From positions 5,937 to 23,567 of the forward strand of contig DBQL01000178.1 in the NCBI GenBank assembly GCA_002305235.1: a stretch of 17,631 bases of DNA, in the 5' to 3' direction. Origin of the DNA: Prevotella sp. UBA1395 (lineage in GTDB: Bacteria > Bacteroidota > Bacteroidia > Bacteroidales > Bacteroidaceae). Both the position numbers and the translations under genes were made by a program. The notes below the pieces were generated by a model. It was not told where the DNA came from. It ran no database searches and worked only from the letters and a program-made list of their open reading frames with translations. Positions within the stretch are counted from its first letter, which is position 1. Every line of letters begins with the position of its first letter. Shown here one piece after another: positions 15,913 to 17,631 of this stretch.

Positions 15913-16320
15913 ATGAATTTAGGGGAACTCATCAACCTGCCCAAAATCCTCGACCCGAGGGGCAATCTCACGGTGGCCGAGCAGCTGAGGCAAGTGCCGT
16001 TTGCCATCAGTCGTGTCTATTGGACCTACGATGTCCCGTCGGGTGAGCACCGCGGGGGGCATGCCCACCGCCACTGCCGGGAGTTTATCGTAGCCGCGAG
16101 CGGCTCGTTCAACGTCACGCTCGACAACACGATAGAGAAGAGAACCTTCTTGCTTAACCACCCTTATCAGGGGTTGCTCGTGGAAACGGGTGTGTGGCGC
16201 ACGCTCGAAGACTTCTCGTCGGGGGCCGTTTGCTTGGTCTTGGCCGAAGACCTTTATGATGAATCAGACTATATTCGTGAGTATGACGAATATGTGAACT
16301 ACTTGAGAGCCAACCTTTAG
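15913..16320 (+). CDS. fdtA: dTDP-4-keto-6-deoxyhexose 3,4-ketoisomerase (FdtA/WxcM-like cupin)
   Basis: A 135-residue cupin of the FdtA/QdtA/TylM3-like family. RGGHAHRH (47-54) holds the two conserved histidines, His50 and His52, matching the catalytic pair of FdtA; GSFNVTLDN and the C-terminal DESDYIREYDEY are also typical. It would convert dTDP-4-keto-6-deoxyglucose into the 3-keto sugar that FdtB aminates. An in-frame GTG at 15904 would add MSQ; I take the ATG at 15913 because the family homology begins there, but the GTG cannot be excluded. The aminotransferase partner lies two genes on. Whether the product is the 6-deoxygalactose (FdtA) or 6-deoxyglucose (QdtA) form cannot be read from the sequence by eye. 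Confidence 0.82.
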   Translation: MNLGELINLPKILDPRGNLTVAEQLRQVPFAISRVYWTYDVPSGEHRGGHAHRHCREFIVAASGSFNVTLDNTIEKRTFLLNHPYQGLLVETGVWRTLEDFSSGAVCLVLAEDLYDESDYIREYDEYVNYLRANL

Positions 16321-16332
16321 ACCGTTTGCGAT

Positions 16333-17268
16333 ATGTGGGAAGTGATACGCTATTCGGATGCTTGTCGTGAGACGTGGAACCGCTTTGTCGCCACGAGCCG
16401 GCAAGGCACGTTCTTGTTCGACCGTGATTACATGGACTATCACCGGTCGCGTTTCACCGACCATTCGCTCTTGGTGTATCGCAAGGGTCGCCTCTTCGCG
16501 CTTCTTCCCGGCAATGTAGACCACGACGTGCTATGGTCACACCAAGGTCTTACTTACGGCGGACTGCTCACGCAAGACCGTGCCACGGTGGCCGACGTGT
16601 GCGAAGTTTTCGAGGCAATCAATGCCTACCTTCGGTCACAGGGCTTCCGCCGCGTGGTCTACAAGGCCGTTCCGTGGATATACCATCGTCTTCCCGCCGA
16701 GGAAGACCTGTATGCCCTGACCGCCATTTGCCATGCCCGGCTCACCGTCAGACACGTGTCGTCCACGCTGTCCCAACCTCGTTTGCCGTTCCGCGAGTCG
16801 CGGATGAGTGGTCTGCGCAAGGCCAAGCGCATGGGACTGACCGTGGGAGAGCACACCGATTTCGGGCTGTTTTGGCCCATTCTCACCGACAATCTCCATC
16901 GGCAGTATGATGCCCGTCCGGTGCATACGGTCGAAGAGATGCAGTCTCTGCACGCGAAGTTCCCCGACCGCATTCGTCTTTTCATGGCTTTCCAAGCAGA
17001 GCGGCCCTTGGCCGGAACCGTTGTATTTGAGACACCGCAGGTGGCTCACACCCAGTATATATCGGCATCGCCTGAGGGCAAGGCCGTCGGGGCGCTCGAC
17101 CTGTTGTTCGACGACCTGCTGCATCGGCGCTATGCCCATGTCCGATATTTCGATTTCGGGAAGTCGAGCAACGGCGATGGGCGGGAACTGAACCACAGCC
17201 TCATCTTCCAGAAGGAGGGTTTCGGAGGGCGCGCGGTGTGTTACGACTGGTACGAATACGACTTGTAA
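16333..17268 (+). CDS. GNAT/FemAB-like acyltransferase in sugar cluster
   Basis: A 311-residue protein resembling the FemAB-related, Acetyltransf_6-type acyltransferases. N-terminal features are SRQGTFLFDRDYMDY and LFALLPGN; the C-terminal GNAT-like half has FMAFQAERPLAGTVVFET, HTQYISASPEGKAVGALDLL and FDFGKSSNGDG, where the HTQY/ISAS strand and the GALDLLFDDLL helix look like the acyl-CoA site. No signal peptide or membrane segment, so cytoplasmic. It starts 12 nt after fdtA and ends 24 nt before the aminotransferase, so it probably acts on the same amino sugar, as an N-acyltransferase. That is inference: characterised Fuc3N/Qui3N acetyltransferases (FdtC, QdtC) are left-handed beta-helix proteins, not GNATs. 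Confidence 0.72.
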   Translation: MWEVIRYSDACRETWNRFVATSRQGTFLFDRDYMDYHRSRFTDHSLLVYRKGRLFALLPGNVDHDVLWSHQGLTYGGLLTQDRATVADVCEVFEAINAYLRSQGFRRVVYKAVPWIYHRLPAEEDLYALTAICHARLTVRHVSSTLSQPRLPFRESRMSGLRKAKRMGLTVGEHTDFGLFWPILTDNLHRQYDARPVHTVEEMQSLHAKFPDRIRLFMAFQAERPLAGTVVFETPQVAHTQYISASPEGKAVGALDLLFDDLLHRRYAHVRYFDFGKSSNGDGRELNHSLIFQKEGFGGRAVCYDWYEYDL

Positions 17269-17292
17269 CAACCCCATTTCATTTTTTTTGGC

Positions 17293-17631
17293 ATGAAGAT
17301 AGACTATCTGAGTTTGAAGAAGGTGACCGCCATGCACCGTGACGAGATCATGGATGCCGTGGCGCGCGTGGTGGATAGCGGCCGGTATCTGCAGGGGGCG
17401 GCCAACGCCCGGTTTGAGCACGACTATGCGTCGTATGTCGGCACACGCCACTGCGTGGGCTGCGGCAATGGTCTCGATGCCCTGACGCTCATCTTCAGAG
17501 CTTATATTCAGATGGGCGTGATGCGTCCGGGCGACGAGGTCATCGTGCCGGCCAACACCTATATCGCCTCTATACTCGCCGTGACGGAGAACAGATTGAG
17601 ACCGGTCTTGGTGGAGCCGGAGATCGGGACG
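17293..17631 (+). CDS. fdtB: DegT/DnrJ/EryC1-type sugar aminotransferase (FdtB-like), cut by window edge
   Basis: 113 codons from ATG 17293 run to the edge. MKIDYLSLKKVTAMHRDE is followed by SGRYLQG, the PLP-phosphate region CGNGLDALTLI, and GDEVIVPANTYIASILAV, all hallmarks of the DegT family of PLP-dependent sugar aminotransferases. The Schiff-base lysine and C-terminal half are outside the window (family about 370 residues). The N-terminal wording and the fdtA neighbour fit a 3-aminotransferase making dTDP-3-amino-3,6-dideoxyhexose. The 24-nt gap before it contains a run of eight Ts without a stem-loop, so it does not look like a terminator. Confidence 0.82.
   Translation, partial: MKIDYLSLKKVTAMHRDEIMDAVARVVDSGRYLQGAANARFEHDYASYVGTRHCVGCGNGLDALTLIFRAYIQMGVMRPGDEVIVPANTYIASILAVTENRLRPVLVEPEIGT

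Noticed and set aside
17269..17292. A T8 run before fdtB as a possible terminator or phase-variable tract
   Set aside because: No stem precedes it, and a homopolymer of eight outside a coding frame is weak evidence for phase variation.
1..17631. CRISPR arrays, tRNA/rRNA genes, insertion sequences, phage or defence genes
   Set aside because: I looked for spaced repeats, tRNA-like cloverleaf motifs, transposase or integrase motifs and terminal repeats on both strands and saw none.

Overview
The window looks like a chromosomal piece of a moderately GC-rich Bacteroidota, most likely Prevotella or a close relative. Three things point there: promoters of the Bacteroidota type (TAnnTTTG -7 box, with TTG or TTTG about 18-20 nt upstream) rather than TATAAT; A-rich leaders without clear Shine-Dalgarno sites; and protein types typical of the phylum, such as its S8 subtilase with long propeptide, its Mrp, and the GH2/SGNH/GH115 set. 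The genus is an inference from gene content. I found no tRNA, rRNA, CRISPR array, insertion sequence or phage gene.

Layout. (1) 1-170, minus: the start of an Mrp/NBP35 Fe-S carrier ATPase running off the left edge. (2) 303-6521, plus: a three-gene polysaccharide cassette (GH2 beta-galactosidase-like enzyme, SGNH esterase, GH115 alpha-glucuronidase), all with signal peptides and behind one good promoter. It suits removal of uronic acid, acyl and galactosyl-type decorations from a glucuronoxylan or arabinogalactan. No SusC/SusD pair or sensor is visible. A strong hairpin at 6626-6662 separates it from the convergent trmB. (3) 6670-11745, minus: trmB, ilvE, xseB, xseA and a secreted subtilase. 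Subtilase-xseA-xseB look co-transcribed; ilvE and trmB have their own -7 boxes. (4) 11749-11827: a compact divergent promoter region with two mirror-image -7 boxes. (5) 11828-17631 and beyond, plus: one tightly packed run (gaps of 25 nt or less, two overlaps) of MATE exporter, cytidylate-kinase-like protein, YfcE-type phosphodiesterase, small orphan sigma-region-4-like protein, purT, then the opening of a surface-sugar cluster: FdtA-type ketoisomerase, FemAB/GNAT-like acyltransferase and FdtB-type aminotransferase (cut by the right edge).

How it fits together. The left cassette is carbohydrate scavenging dropped between two housekeeping genes. The middle block is tRNA modification, branched-chain amino acid metabolism and DNA repair. 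The right block runs from housekeeping genes into synthesis of a dTDP-3-amino-3,6-dideoxyhexose for a surface glycan.

I do not see a clearly new multi-gene system. The points most worth a second look are the orphan sigma-4-like protein with an acidified recognition helix, the GH2 enzyme that lacks about 18 residues of its TIM barrel, the mirror-image promoter pair with a nearly leaderless MATE transcript, and the FemAB-like enzyme between fdtA and fdtB.
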